Source: Alteromonas sp. M12 (GTDB lineage Bacteria; Pseudomonadota; Gammaproteobacteria; Enterobacterales; Alteromonadaceae). From it: a DNA stretch of 64,000 nucleotides. The stretch lies in NCBI RefSeq assembly GCF_037478005.1, contig NZ_CP144164.1, positions 3,472,001 to 3,536,000 on the forward strand, in the 5' to 3' direction. Positions 9,205 to 17,022 of this stretch are shown here, in pieces. Each line of letters begins with the position of its first letter. The stretch's first letter is position 1. The notes below the pieces were generated by a model, which saw nothing but the letters and a program-made list of their open reading frames with translations, had not been told where the DNA came from and ran no database searches. Both the position numbers and the translations under genes were made by a program.

Positions 9205-9599
9205 TTCAGTTCCACCATTGTTTAACTTTGATTTGTGCCTAAATGAATTTCATTTGGGCTTTTATCCGCCTTAGTAACAACTACCTTTTATTTCCAGAAC
9301 AAAGCAGACTTGATATTAACCGTAAGAGGAAAAAGCCAATGCGCACAGAAAATATCGCCAAGTTACAGATACATGAGACTAAGAGATAAGCCGTTAAAAA
9401 AGTGCGATGGACTATCGTGGAAAACTGTCAATTAACCTGAATTGAACACGCTTTGTTACATACAGGGGAATTTGTATTTAAAGTAGAGCAGCGAAAAAGC
9501 CACTGATCAGAGTAAATTAAAGACCAAAGAATTGAATGTAGAAGAATAACGTTGAGGTGATAAAAACAAGAAGCTAGTAAACGTTTAAGAGTAAATAGC
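9205..9599. other. Intergenic stretch, no gene seen
   Basis: AT-rich DNA between the minus-strand gene at 9634-9963 and the DUF3718 gene. The first 100 bases above 9204 should hold the promoter of the DUF3718 gene. I see no conserved reading frame, tRNA or clear repeat in the rest. Confidence 0.4.
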
Positions 9600-9621
9600 A
9601 AAGCGGCCAGTTAAAGCCGCC
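9600..9621 (-). terminator. Possible terminator of the 109-residue gene
   Basis: On the minus strand, just after the stop of the gene at 9634, GCGGC and GCCGC can pair around a short loop and are followed by TTTGC. The stem is short and the T tract poor, so the call is tentative. Confidence 0.35.
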
Positions 9622-9633
9622 TCGTCAGATCGG

Positions 9634-9963
9634 CTAAAACGCGTTGTCTTGATGAATCTTGATAAATAGAGGAGAGTCGACTTTGCTGTAATCAATTTTA
9701 TACTCTTTACCATTCAGGGTTTGCACAAAAATTAATGTTTTTTCATCACCAAACACATCCGTCACAGTCACATCCACTAACTCGATATCTTGCAACTTAG
9801 CTTCACGTTTATTTTCCGGTACTTTACCGGTAAATTGCTTCAAGGCTTTGTGTGTTACTAACACTGGCGGGTTTTCTTCACCATTAAGAATAAGTAAATC
9901 CAATTTTCTTATTTTGTGAATTATGGTGTTTCTACCACTCACTAAGAAAGGTTTTTCAGTCAT
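9634..9963 (-). CDS. Conserved hypothetical cytoplasmic protein
   Basis: Unrecognised 109-residue protein with no signal peptide, no membrane segment and no cysteine. It is rich in charged residues and beta-prone strings (PPVLVTHKALKQF, DIELVDVTVTDVFGDEKTLIFVQTLNGKEYKIDYSKVDSPLF). The start ATG has the purine-rich stretch GGAGACG ahead of it. The coding character is convincing: regular codon pattern, and a hairpin follows the stop. It stands alone between a DUF3718 gene and a DUF945 gene, so neighbours give no hint of function. Confidence 0.6.
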   Translation of the reverse strand: MTEKPFLVSGRNTIIHKIRKLDLLILNGEENPPVLVTHKALKQFTGKVPENKREAKLQDIELVDVTVTDVFGDEKTLIFVQTLNGKEYKIDYSKVDSPLFIKIHQDNAF

Positions 9964-10319
9964 AAACGTCTCCGCAATGGCGAATTGCCATTTGTATAAT
10001 TTTAAATCTGTAACTGTGGTTTGAATGTAACAAAGTTCTTTCTACCTTGCACCCCTATTTAATTGACTTTCAAGCAGATTTGGCAATTCTTACAGGCCCA
10101 AATAGAGAATTTAGCTTAGGAGATAATTAACAGTATATAAACATTTATCGTATTAGCGAAAATTTATATGCCGCAAATGTTGGCTCACAGTCAGTTTAAT
10201 TGAGCAGGACACTATGTCATAATTCCGATTAACATCAGTAGGAATAATCTTTCTACTTCACTTTAAAAATCAAGCCGTTTCTAAGGAATATTTAACGGTT
10301 TTCAAGGACGTTTCATACA
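9964..10319. other. Divergent promoter region, no gene seen
   Basis: AT-rich spacer between the divergently transcribed hypothetical gene (starts 9963) and the DUF945 gene (starts 10320). It must contain both promoters. No conserved inverted repeat or reading frame stood out. Confidence 0.4.
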
Positions 10320-11732
10320 ATGAAAAAACGCTATATTGTTCTCACCATTGTTTTAGCTGCAATTCTTATATTACCTAAATACATCAGCACACAAGTCAGT
10401 AGTAACATTGACCAATATATAACTGAAATCAATAAAATTAATGGCTACAACGTAGAAGTTGTAGAATTAAAAGATGGTTGGTTCAGCTCCAATGGCACAC
10501 TCAAAGTCAAAATGTCATTAGCTAAAATGGCGGCTAATTCAGACATACCTTGGGCTGATGACGATACAGAGGTGTTATTGGACTTTACGTCTCATCATGG
10601 TCCAGTGATTTTTACCGATGGATTGGATATCGGCTTGATCAATTGGGAACTAGTTTATAACGGTGATTTATTAAGAAGTAAACTTGATTGGCCAGAAGAT
10701 ACCAATTTCTACGAACTTACCATAGGTAAGGGTTTGTTAGGTGGTATCGATATGGAAGATCGCATTGTGCCATTCTCTGTTATTGAAGAAAGTGAAAATC
10801 AGAAAGTCGTTTTTTCTGGTTATCAGGGGGAAGGAGAACAATCAGGTAGTGGCTTTTCGTATGAAGGAGATATGAAGTCGTTTCAGTTTACGTCAGACGA
10901 AGGTAAATTCGAAATAGAAAATTTCGAAATTTCAATGGAATCCGAAGGTGAACTATTCGCAGCGATGAGTGGCGAAATATTTGAATCAAATGCGGCAATG
11001 AAAATCGATAAAATGAATTTGTTAGCAGTTGGCGAAACGGAACAGTCAGTTAAACTAAAAGAACTATTGTTTTCAGTGGAGTCAGAAATTGATGAGCAAG
11101 AACAATTCATGAATATCGCTCAGAACTTAAAGATTGAGAGTGTCAAAGCCATGGACTACGATGTGACCGACATTAAATTAGATGTTGAAACAAATCGTAT
11201 AAGCCTAGTGTTCATCAAAGCATATCAAGAGTTTGCAAAATCCTTATCTGGATTAGACGAATATCAAATGCAGCAACAATCAATGAGCTTCATAACCCAA
11301 AACTTGCTACCGCTTTTACAAAGCCAACCACAGCTAAACATCAGCAAACTTTCAGCCAATTTACCGGAAGGAAAGATATCAGGTCACAGCAACAATCAAT
11401 TAGTTGGAATTGATGCAATGCCAGATGCAACTGCAGACCCTAAATTCTGGATCGATCACACAGTTTCAGAAACGCAACTAGAACTAGATAAAGATGTCGC
11501 AAACTTATTATTCACTCGTTACGTGACTAGCCAGTTGCAACTAAACCCACAAACGGCCGAGATGTCACAAGAAGAAATAGAACTTATCGCAGCACAGCAA
11601 GTACCAAACATGATCGAAGGACTCAAGTTACAAGGCTTTCTAGTGGAAAAGGATGATAAGTTGATATTAGAGTTCTCACTCAAGGACGGAAATGCAGTTT
11701 TGAATGGCAATGCTATCCCTTTGCCCTACTAA
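10320..11732 (+). CDS. YdgA-like DUF945 protein
   Basis: Inner-membrane-anchored or exported protein of the DUF945 (YdgA) family. It has one N-terminal hydrophobic segment (YIVLTIVLAAILILPKYIS) followed by about 440 residues of mostly beta-sheet and helix. The family's early motif is visible: NGYNVEVVELKDGWFSSNGTLKV. Length of 470 residues fits YdgA proteins (about 500). Their role is unclear, although some are linked to motility and envelope properties. It is a single gene followed by a hairpin at 11751. The start ATG is preceded by AAGGA about ten bases upstream. Confidence 0.75.
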   Translation: MKKRYIVLTIVLAAILILPKYISTQVSSNIDQYITEINKINGYNVEVVELKDGWFSSNGTLKVKMSLAKMAANSDIPWADDDTEVLLDFTSHHGPVIFTDGLDIGLINWELVYNGDLLRSKLDWPEDTNFYELTIGKGLLGGIDMEDRIVPFSVIEESENQKVVFSGYQGEGEQSGSGFSYEGDMKSFQFTSDEGKFEIENFEISMESEGELFAAMSGEIFESNAAMKIDKMNLLAVGETEQSVKLKELLFSVESEIDEQEQFMNIAQNLKIESVKAMDYDVTDIKLDVETNRISLVFIKAYQEFAKSLSGLDEYQMQQQSMSFITQNLLPLLQSQPQLNISKLSANLPEGKISGHSNNQLVGIDAMPDATADPKFWIDHTVSETQLELDKDVANLLFTRYVTSQLQLNPQTAEMSQEEIELIAAQQVPNMIEGLKLQGFLVEKDDKLILEFSLKDGNAVLNGNAIPLPY

Positions 11733-11750
11733 CTTTGCAAAAAACCACGA

Positions 11751-11778
11751 GAAAAGGTAGCTTAACCGTTACCTTTTC
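11751..11778 (+). terminator. Hairpin after the DUF945 gene
   Basis: GAAAAGGTA and TACCTTTTC form a perfect 9-bp stem with a 10-base loop, 18 bases after the stop codon. The 3' arm itself supplies a short T run. It is probably a rho-independent terminator. Confidence 0.5.
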
Positions 11779-11909
11779 ATCGCTCCACAACAAAAACGCA
11801 CAAATATTAAGCAAACGGTGATATCAGCCATACAAAATAATGACAACGCCAAAAAAACTGCTTATACTGCGCACCGTTTTGGAAATCCAAGTTCCAAACA
11901 TCCTCAAAT

Positions 11910-11986
11910 GGCCCGATAGCTCAGTTGGTTAGAGCATCCGACTCATAATCGGCAGGTCCCCTGTTCAAGTCAGGGTCGGGCCACCA
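11910..11986 (+). tRNA. tRNA with CAU anticodon (probably tRNA-Ile2, possibly tRNA-Met)
   Basis: A 77-base cloverleaf with encoded CCA. It has a 7-bp acceptor stem GGCCCGA/TCGGGCC, D-arm GCTC/GAGC, anticodon loop CTCATAA with CAT at 11944-11946, and T-arm CCCTG/CAGGG with loop TTCAAGT. The anticodon is shared by elongator Met, initiator Met and the lysidine-modified Ile2. The GGCCC acceptor start and the TTCAAGT T-loop look more like E. coli ileX/ileY-type Ile2 than elongator Met (which has TTCGAAT). The initiator is excluded by the paired first base. The isoacceptor call is tentative. Confidence 0.9.
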
Positions 11987-11996
11987 TTTTCTCCCC

Positions 11997-12024
11997 CGCA
12001 TCCCTTTAAAAATAAGGGGTTGCG
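11997..12024 (+). terminator. Possible terminator after the tRNA
   Basis: CGCA plus CCCTT pairs with AAGGG plus TGCG with a small bulge, 10 bases beyond the tRNA; T-rich sequence follows within 20 bases. It is a plausible but imperfect rho-independent terminator. Confidence 0.35.
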
Positions 12025-12198
12025 AGTTTTAACAGCGTTTTTTTACACCCTTTTTTACGGCTCTACCCAATAAACGGGGATCAGCATTCATCTTACCCGA
12101 TTGATAACACCATCCCGACCACAATGGGTCATCACTCTTATTTGATAGTTTTCGAATAATTGACGAGATTCAACATTCAAAGATCAATAGCTGCATTA

Positions 12199-13086
12199 CT
12201 AAGTGTCTAAAAACACGGTCTCCAACCAATCAATAAATACTTTTACCCGCGAAGCATGCTGTCTATTGCGTGGGTACAAAATAGATACTGGGGAAGGAGT
12301 GGGAGGATAATTTTCCAGTATTGGAATCAATGTACCGTTTTTTATATCTGATTGAACATGATAACGAGGAACCTGGACAATACCTAGGCCTAATCTCGCC
12401 GCAGCCACTAATGATTCGGCAGCATTAACGGTCAGTGATATTTTGGGAGAGACGGTTTTTATCGTGCCTTCAATGCAGAACTCCAGCGGCGTTGCCACGC
12501 TACTTCCCGTAGCCCGAAAACCAACGATTTTGTGGGTTTTGAGATCTTTTATACTAGCTGGGGTACCAAATAGCCTCAAATATTCGGAAGAGGCCACTGT
12601 TACCTCTTCCAATAACACAATTTGTTTACTCACTAAGTCTTCTACTTTTGGCGTTCCAACCCGAATGACACAATCAATACCTTCACGAATGACATCTGAA
12701 AACCGGTCACCCTCACTCATATACAGCTCAATGTCCGGGTAAGCGGTTAGAAATTGCGGGAGTTTAGGCATTAAGAAGTGGCGAGCCAACGTTCCATGTA
12801 CATCGACCCGTAATCCTCCTTTGGGCTTTGCCCCTGAAAATACGGTCTCTGCATCATCAACGTCTTGGATTATCGATAAACATCGTCGATAAAATGCTTC
12901 ACCATCTATAGTTGGAGTGACTTGTCGCGTCGTCCTCTCAAGTAAAACAACACCAATTCTTTTTTCAAGCCTCTTCACCACATCGGTCACTGTGGAACGG
13001 GCAATATTCAAGTCTTCGGCGGCTTTGGTAAAGCTCTGTCTCTCCAAGACCCGCGTAAACACGCGCATAGCATCGATTCTGTCCAT
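12199..13086 (-). CDS. LysR-family transcriptional regulator
   Basis: DNA-binding regulator of standard LysR length (295 residues). The N-terminal winged helix-turn-helix is clear: MDRIDAMRVFTRVLERQSFTKAAEDLNIARSTVTDVVKRLEKRIGVVLLERTTRQVTPT. The C-terminal effector domain (about 90-295) contains the usual RVGTPKVEDLV and VVAAARLGLGIVQVPRYHV-like segments. It is divergent from the SDR gene at 13198 with 111 bases between starts, including a perfect inverted repeat. That is the classical layout in which the regulator controls both itself and the neighbour. The inducer is unknown. Confidence 0.92.
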   Translation of the reverse strand: MDRIDAMRVFTRVLERQSFTKAAEDLNIARSTVTDVVKRLEKRIGVVLLERTTRQVTPTIDGEAFYRRCLSIIQDVDDAETVFSGAKPKGGLRVDVHGTLARHFLMPKLPQFLTAYPDIELYMSEGDRFSDVIREGIDCVIRVGTPKVEDLVSKQIVLLEEVTVASSEYLRLFGTPASIKDLKTHKIVGFRATGSSVATPLEFCIEGTIKTVSPKISLTVNAAESLVAAARLGLGIVQVPRYHVQSDIKNGTLIPILENYPPTPSPVSILYPRNRQHASRVKVFIDWLETVFLDT

Positions 13087-13111
13087 TATTATTCATAATT
13101 TTCGGATAGTC

Positions 13112-13140
13112 ATTCCGAATATTAGCTAATTATTCGGAAT
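13112..13140. promoter_or_regulatory. Inverted repeat, likely LysR operator
   Basis: ATTCCGAAT (13112-13120) and ATTCGGAAT (13132-13140) are perfect reverse complements separated by 11 bases. A further TTCGGAT half-site lies at 13101-13107. The position, midway between the divergent LysR and SDR starts, fits a LysR binding region. The regulator identity is inferred. Confidence 0.6.
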
Positions 13141-13197
13141 ATGAAAAATGATACTTTCTCAATCGCTCAAACAAACAATCTTTTCTGAGGAATAATT

Positions 13198-13935
13198 ATG
13201 ATAAGTATTAACAAAGTAGCTTTAATAACCGGCGCTTCAAGAGGTATCGGGGCCAGTATCGCTAGACGCTTGGCAAATGATGGGTTTGCCATAGTGGTGA
13301 ATTATGTAGGAAGTGAAAACGCTGCAAGAAATGTAGTTACACAAATTACAGAGGCTGGTGGCCGCGCAATTGCTCACCAAGCTGATGTATCTGATGCCGC
13401 TTCGGTGAGTTCCATGTTCGACCAAGTGGAATCAACATTAGGGAATGTTGAGGTGCTAGTGAACAACGCTGGAATTATGGATCTTCAACCTCTTGCCAAA
13501 GCGGATGCACAACACGTCGACAGACAAATTGATATTAATCTCAAGGGGACGATCAATACTCTGCGAGAGGCTTCAGTCCGGCTTAATCATGGCGGAAGTG
13601 TGATCAACTTTTCGACAAGTGTGGTGGGTCTCAAACTAGAGAATTACGGTGTATATACTGCTACAAAATCGGCTGTAGAAACCCTAACGGCAATTATGGC
13701 CAAAGAGATGCGTGGAAAAGATATTAGGGTTAACGCCGTGGCTCCGGGGCCGACAGCAACTGAATTGTTTTTAAACGGCAAATCGGACGAGTTGACAGAC
13801 CGTATGGCCAAAATAAGTCCGCTTGGGAGACTTGGAACACCAGATGATATTGCATCTGTAGTGTCGTTCCTGGCAAGTACAGATGGGGGCTGGGTTAATG
13901 GTCAGGTAATACGTGCCAATGGCGGAGTCATTTAA
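13198..13935 (+). CDS. SDR-family oxidoreductase (3-oxoacyl reductase-like)
   Basis: Classical short-chain dehydrogenase of 245 residues that uses NAD(P)H. It has the Rossmann motif TGASRGIG, the NNAG motif, the catalytic Ser in NFSTSVVG, and the YxxxK pair in YTATKSA. The RVNAVAPGPTATE loop and C-terminal GWVNGQVIRANGGVI also fit the family. Substrate cannot be read from sequence; relatives reduce ketones, quinones or sugar derivatives. Ribosome site GAGGAA precedes ATG 13198. It is likely regulated by the divergent LysR protein. The first REP-like repeat lies about 40 bases after the stop. Confidence 0.9.
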   Translation: MISINKVALITGASRGIGASIARRLANDGFAIVVNYVGSENAARNVVTQITEAGGRAIAHQADVSDAASVSSMFDQVESTLGNVEVLVNNAGIMDLQPLAKADAQHVDRQIDINLKGTINTLREASVRLNHGGSVINFSTSVVGLKLENYGVYTATKSAVETLTAIMAKEMRGKDIRVNAVAPGPTATELFLNGKSDELTDRMAKISPLGRLGTPDDIASVVSFLASTDGGWVNGQVIRANGGVI

Positions 13936-13976
13936 GGAGTCCCCCATATCAAAAAGGTAATTTGGGTTACTTATTA

Positions 13977-14033
13977 TTCATGGACAGCCACAAACTAGAC
14001 AATATGTGGTTCATGGACAGCCACAAACTAGAC
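13977..14033. repeat. REP-like left end, two direct copies
   Basis: The string TTCATGGACAGCCACAAAC occurs at 13977 and again at 14010, each followed by TAGAC. It lies just ahead of the first RAYT transposase. Related copies occur near 23494-23577, 25172, 27616 and 29437, and the complement GTGGCTGTCCA occurs on the other side of the gene at 15254-15302. Confidence 0.8.
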
Positions 14034-14099
14034 TAGAACTAGACTCTTAGGAAAATAGAATCAACTATGCTTTAGTATGATTAATTCAGGGAGTGAATT

Positions 14100-15053
14100 A
14101 TGCCACTGGCAAGGAAGCGACAAATCAATCTTTCAGATACCCCTTATTATCATTGTGTATCCCGATGTGTCCGGCGTGCCTTTTTGTGTGGTGAAGATGA
14201 ACTGACAGGGAAAAGCTATGAACATCGTCGCCAGTGGGTAGAAGACAGGTTGTTGTTTTTAACAACCGTATTTGCCATCGAAGTTTGTGCCTATGCAGTG
14301 ATGAGTAATCACACCCATGTGGTGTTACATGTTAATGCTGACAAAGCTAAACATTGGACGGATACAGAGATTGCTCAGCGCTGGCACAAGCTTCACAAAG
14401 GAACCTTGCTCTCACAAAGGTTAACCTCAAAAGAAACTCCCGTGTTCACAGACGCTGAACAAATCACACTCCAGTCAACCTTGTCCGTTTATCATAATCG
14501 CTTAACCGACATTAGCTGGTTTATGCGAGAATTAAATGAGCCGATTGCTCGACAAGCGAATCAGGAAGACGACTGTACCGGTCACTTTTGGGAAGGGCGA
14601 TTCAAGTCACAAGCACTATTGGATGAACATGCATTGGCAGCTTGCATGGTGTACGTAGACTTAAACCCTATCCGGGCAAAAATGGCAACAACCCCAGAGT
14701 CATCTAACCACACTAGTGTGAAACGCCGTATTCATGATTTTAAGAAAGGTTATCAGCCCTCTACGTTAATGCCTTTTGTTGGCAACCCAAAGCAGCCACA
14801 ACCGCAGGGACTAATGTTCGATTTAGTCGAATATCTTAAGTTGGTTGACCTATCTGGTCGCAGTCTTAATCCCAATAAAAGAGGGGCAATTGATATGAGT
14901 GAATCACCCATATTGCAACGTTTAGGGTTGGATGAACACACCTGGCAAGATATATTTTTGACCTTTGAAACCAATTTTAGCGTGGCTGCAGGGCAATCAG
15001 ACACCTTGAAACGCTATAAGCGAAAACGTCGGCAAAAGAATTCTGTAGGCTAA
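14100..15053 (+). CDS. REP-associated tyrosine transposase (RAYT, IS200-like Y1 domain)
   Basis: Transposase-like protein of 317 residues of the HUH single-strand nuclease type. It begins MPLARKRQINLSDTPYYHCVSRCVRRAFLCGED. The HUH pair is seen in MSNHTHVVLHV, and the GHFWEGRFKSQ and CMVYVDLNPIRAKM blocks are typical of RAYTs, with the likely catalytic Tyr in YVDLNP. Such proteins process REP/BIME hairpins rather than full IS elements. GACAGCCAC repeats lie on both sides of the gene in opposite orientation (13977-14033 and 15240-15311). It is closely related to the copy at 29510-30457, and a decayed relative lies at 23634. Confidence 0.9.
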   Translation: MPLARKRQINLSDTPYYHCVSRCVRRAFLCGEDELTGKSYEHRRQWVEDRLLFLTTVFAIEVCAYAVMSNHTHVVLHVNADKAKHWTDTEIAQRWHKLHKGTLLSQRLTSKETPVFTDAEQITLQSTLSVYHNRLTDISWFMRELNEPIARQANQEDDCTGHFWEGRFKSQALLDEHALAACMVYVDLNPIRAKMATTPESSNHTSVKRRIHDFKKGYQPSTLMPFVGNPKQPQPQGLMFDLVEYLKLVDLSGRSLNPNKRGAIDMSESPILQRLGLDEHTWQDIFLTFETNFSVAAGQSDTLKRYKRKRRQKNSVG

Positions 15054-15239
15054 CGACTCCACTAAAGTCACTTTTCATTTCAATTGTTTCTTTGCACAAG
15101 AAATACTCTTCACATCACCCTAAATCAATCTTAATCGCGTTCATTCGGCAAAAAATGAACTTGCCTCATCTGTTTATCTAGATAATGAGCATATTAAAAC
15201 CTTTTCGTTATCATCCACTCATTATTAAAAGCAAAAAAT

Positions 15240-15311
15240 ATGCTATCTAAAAATGTGGCTGTCCATGTTGTTGTCATGCTATCTAAAAATGTGGCTGTCC
15301 ATGTTGTTTAT
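15240..15311. repeat. REP-like right end, 36-bp direct duplication
   Basis: A 36-bp unit beginning ATGCTATCTAAAAATG and containing GTGGCTGTCCATG runs from 15240 to 15275 and is repeated from 15276. The GTGGCTGTCCA core is the reverse complement of the TGGACAGCCAC core found upstream of the transposase, so the gene is bracketed by inverted REP-like units, as in a BIME. Confidence 0.75.
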
Positions 15312-15399
15312 GTTGTTTGTCATGCTGAAAAATGGATCAAAATTACTTAAATCAATAGAAAGTGTGACTTAAAGAAATAATTGTAAAACCTATAATTAA

Positions 15400-15460
15400 T
15401 TTTTAAAAAATACTGATAAACACCTTTTTTAAATATGAAACATTATTTACTATGTAAATA
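15400..15460 (+). promoter_or_regulatory. Conserved upstream element of the sulfatase genes (copy L)
   Basis: The segment 15427-15460 begins TTTTAAATATGA and ends ATTTACTATGTAAATA. It matches two segments at 23157-23190 (opposite strand, about 28 of 34 positions) and 23301-23334 (about 29 of 34), both upstream of the DUF1080 genes. Weaker similarity extends leftward over an A/T-rich stretch to 15400. It ends 125 bases before the first sulfatase ATG. A shared regulator binding site or promoter is inferred. Confidence 0.55.
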
Positions 15461-15585
15461 GATTGTAAGTGCGCTCTATTATTTTGTTTAGCCTTTACGA
15501 TCATTAAATTCATTTAATAGGCGCCCATTCGATCCGCAATCAAAGCATTAGGCATAAATCTCTTTTACTTAAATAAGAAACTATC

Positions 15586-16902
15586 ATGCAAATAAGAAAA
15601 TCACTTAAATCTTTGTTAATGGGTGTTATTGCGGGTTTAGTCAGTATAAGCATCCATGCTAAGCAACCAAATATTGTGCTTATTCTAGCCGATGATATGG
15701 GTTATGAATGTTTATCTGCCAATGGTTGTGCCGGATATAATACACCGGTACTAGATGAACTGGCTGCTCAAGGCGTTAGATTTGAACATGCTTTTGCTAA
15801 TCCTAAATGCACGCAATCACGTGTTAAGTTAATGACAGGGTTATATAACTTACGCAACTATAAACGATTTGCGAAGCTTGATAGGAGCCAAACCACCTTT
15901 GCCCATTATTTAAAAAGTGCCGGTTATAAAACGGCCATTGCGGGTAAATGGCAATTGGGTAAAGAAATAGACTCACCTCAGCATTTTGGTTTTGACAGCT
16001 CCTGGCTGTGGCAACATACTCGCCCTCGTTTACGTGAAGGTACCAAGCATGATAGCCGGTACCCTAACCCTCAATTAGAATTTAATGGTAAAGCTGTTAA
16101 TTTTTCAGGAGGTGAATATGGTCCCGATGTTTTAGTTAATCAACTCACTGGCTTTATTGAGCGCAACCAAGATCAGCCTTTTTTACTGTATTACCCTATG
16201 TTGCTGCCACATTGGCCATTCGATGCCACGCCTGATTCGGCCGATTGGGATGGAAAATCACTAGGTTCAATTTCAGAAAAAGGACCCGGCGGAGTTAAAG
16301 AGCAAACAGCTCATTTCAAAGACATGGTGCAATATGCCGACAAAATGGTGGGGAGTATTATTGATAAATTAGACGCCTTAGGTTTGCGCGAAAACACCCT
16401 AATTATTTTTGTTGGTGACAATGGCACCGACAAACCTATTACTACTCAATGTCCTGACAAGTTAGTTAAAGGCGCTAAAGGTACATTAACCGACGCCGGT
16501 ACTCGTGTACCGTTGATTATTAACTGGCCCGGTGTCATCCAACCAAAAGTAAATCATACACGTTTAGTTGAGCTCTCTGATATTTTGCCCACCTTACTTG
16601 ATTTTACAGGTATACCATTAGCCGAAGATTACCCACATCATGGCCTTAGCTTGAAACCTTTATTATTAAACGACCAGCAGCAATACGCTCAACAGGCTAA
16701 TAAAAGCCACATTCAAATTAGCTATAAGAAAGATACTTGGATTAGAAATTTCAATTATGGTGTCAAAATTAGCGATATAGGGAAAGATACTATTTACGAA
16801 AAATATAATGGTCACTATCAAACTAAGTCGGTTCAGTTAGATGAATTGTCAGCACAAGAAAAACAAATATTTTCAAACTTACAAGCTTTAATGAAACGCT
16901 AA
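15586..16902 (+). CDS. Secreted sulfatase with variant C-T-Q-S-R active-site motif
   Basis: Formylglycine-dependent (S1-type) sulfatase of 438 residues with a signal peptide ending SIHA. The metal site is seen in LILADDMGYE and FVGDNGTD, and GKWQLG is the counterpart of the usual GKWHLG. The maturation motif is C75-T-Q-S-R, with Gln where Pro or Ala is normal (CxPSR); Cys and Arg are kept, so formylglycine formation remains possible. It likely removes sulfate from an algal or animal polysaccharide in the periplasm. A second sulfatase follows on the same strand, and the conserved A/T-rich element lies upstream. Substrate is unknown. Confidence 0.88.
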   Translation: MQIRKSLKSLLMGVIAGLVSISIHAKQPNIVLILADDMGYECLSANGCAGYNTPVLDELAAQGVRFEHAFANPKCTQSRVKLMTGLYNLRNYKRFAKLDRSQTTFAHYLKSAGYKTAIAGKWQLGKEIDSPQHFGFDSSWLWQHTRPRLREGTKHDSRYPNPQLEFNGKAVNFSGGEYGPDVLVNQLTGFIERNQDQPFLLYYPMLLPHWPFDATPDSADWDGKSLGSISEKGPGGVKEQTAHFKDMVQYADKMVGSIIDKLDALGLRENTLIIFVGDNGTDKPITTQCPDKLVKGAKGTLTDAGTRVPLIINWPGVIQPKVNHTRLVELSDILPTLLDFTGIPLAEDYPHHGLSLKPLLLNDQQQYAQQANKSHIQISYKKDTWIRNFNYGVKISDIGKDTIYEKYNGHYQTKSVQLDELSAQEKQIFSNLQALMKR

Positions 16903-17022
16903 GCCCACGATATTTAAAATATAACTGAAGTAAAAAGTAAACCTTACAAAAAAAGGCTGTAGCAAATTATTTATGCCTATATGACGCTACATTTAGACGA
17001 TAATACGACGAGTATAAATACA

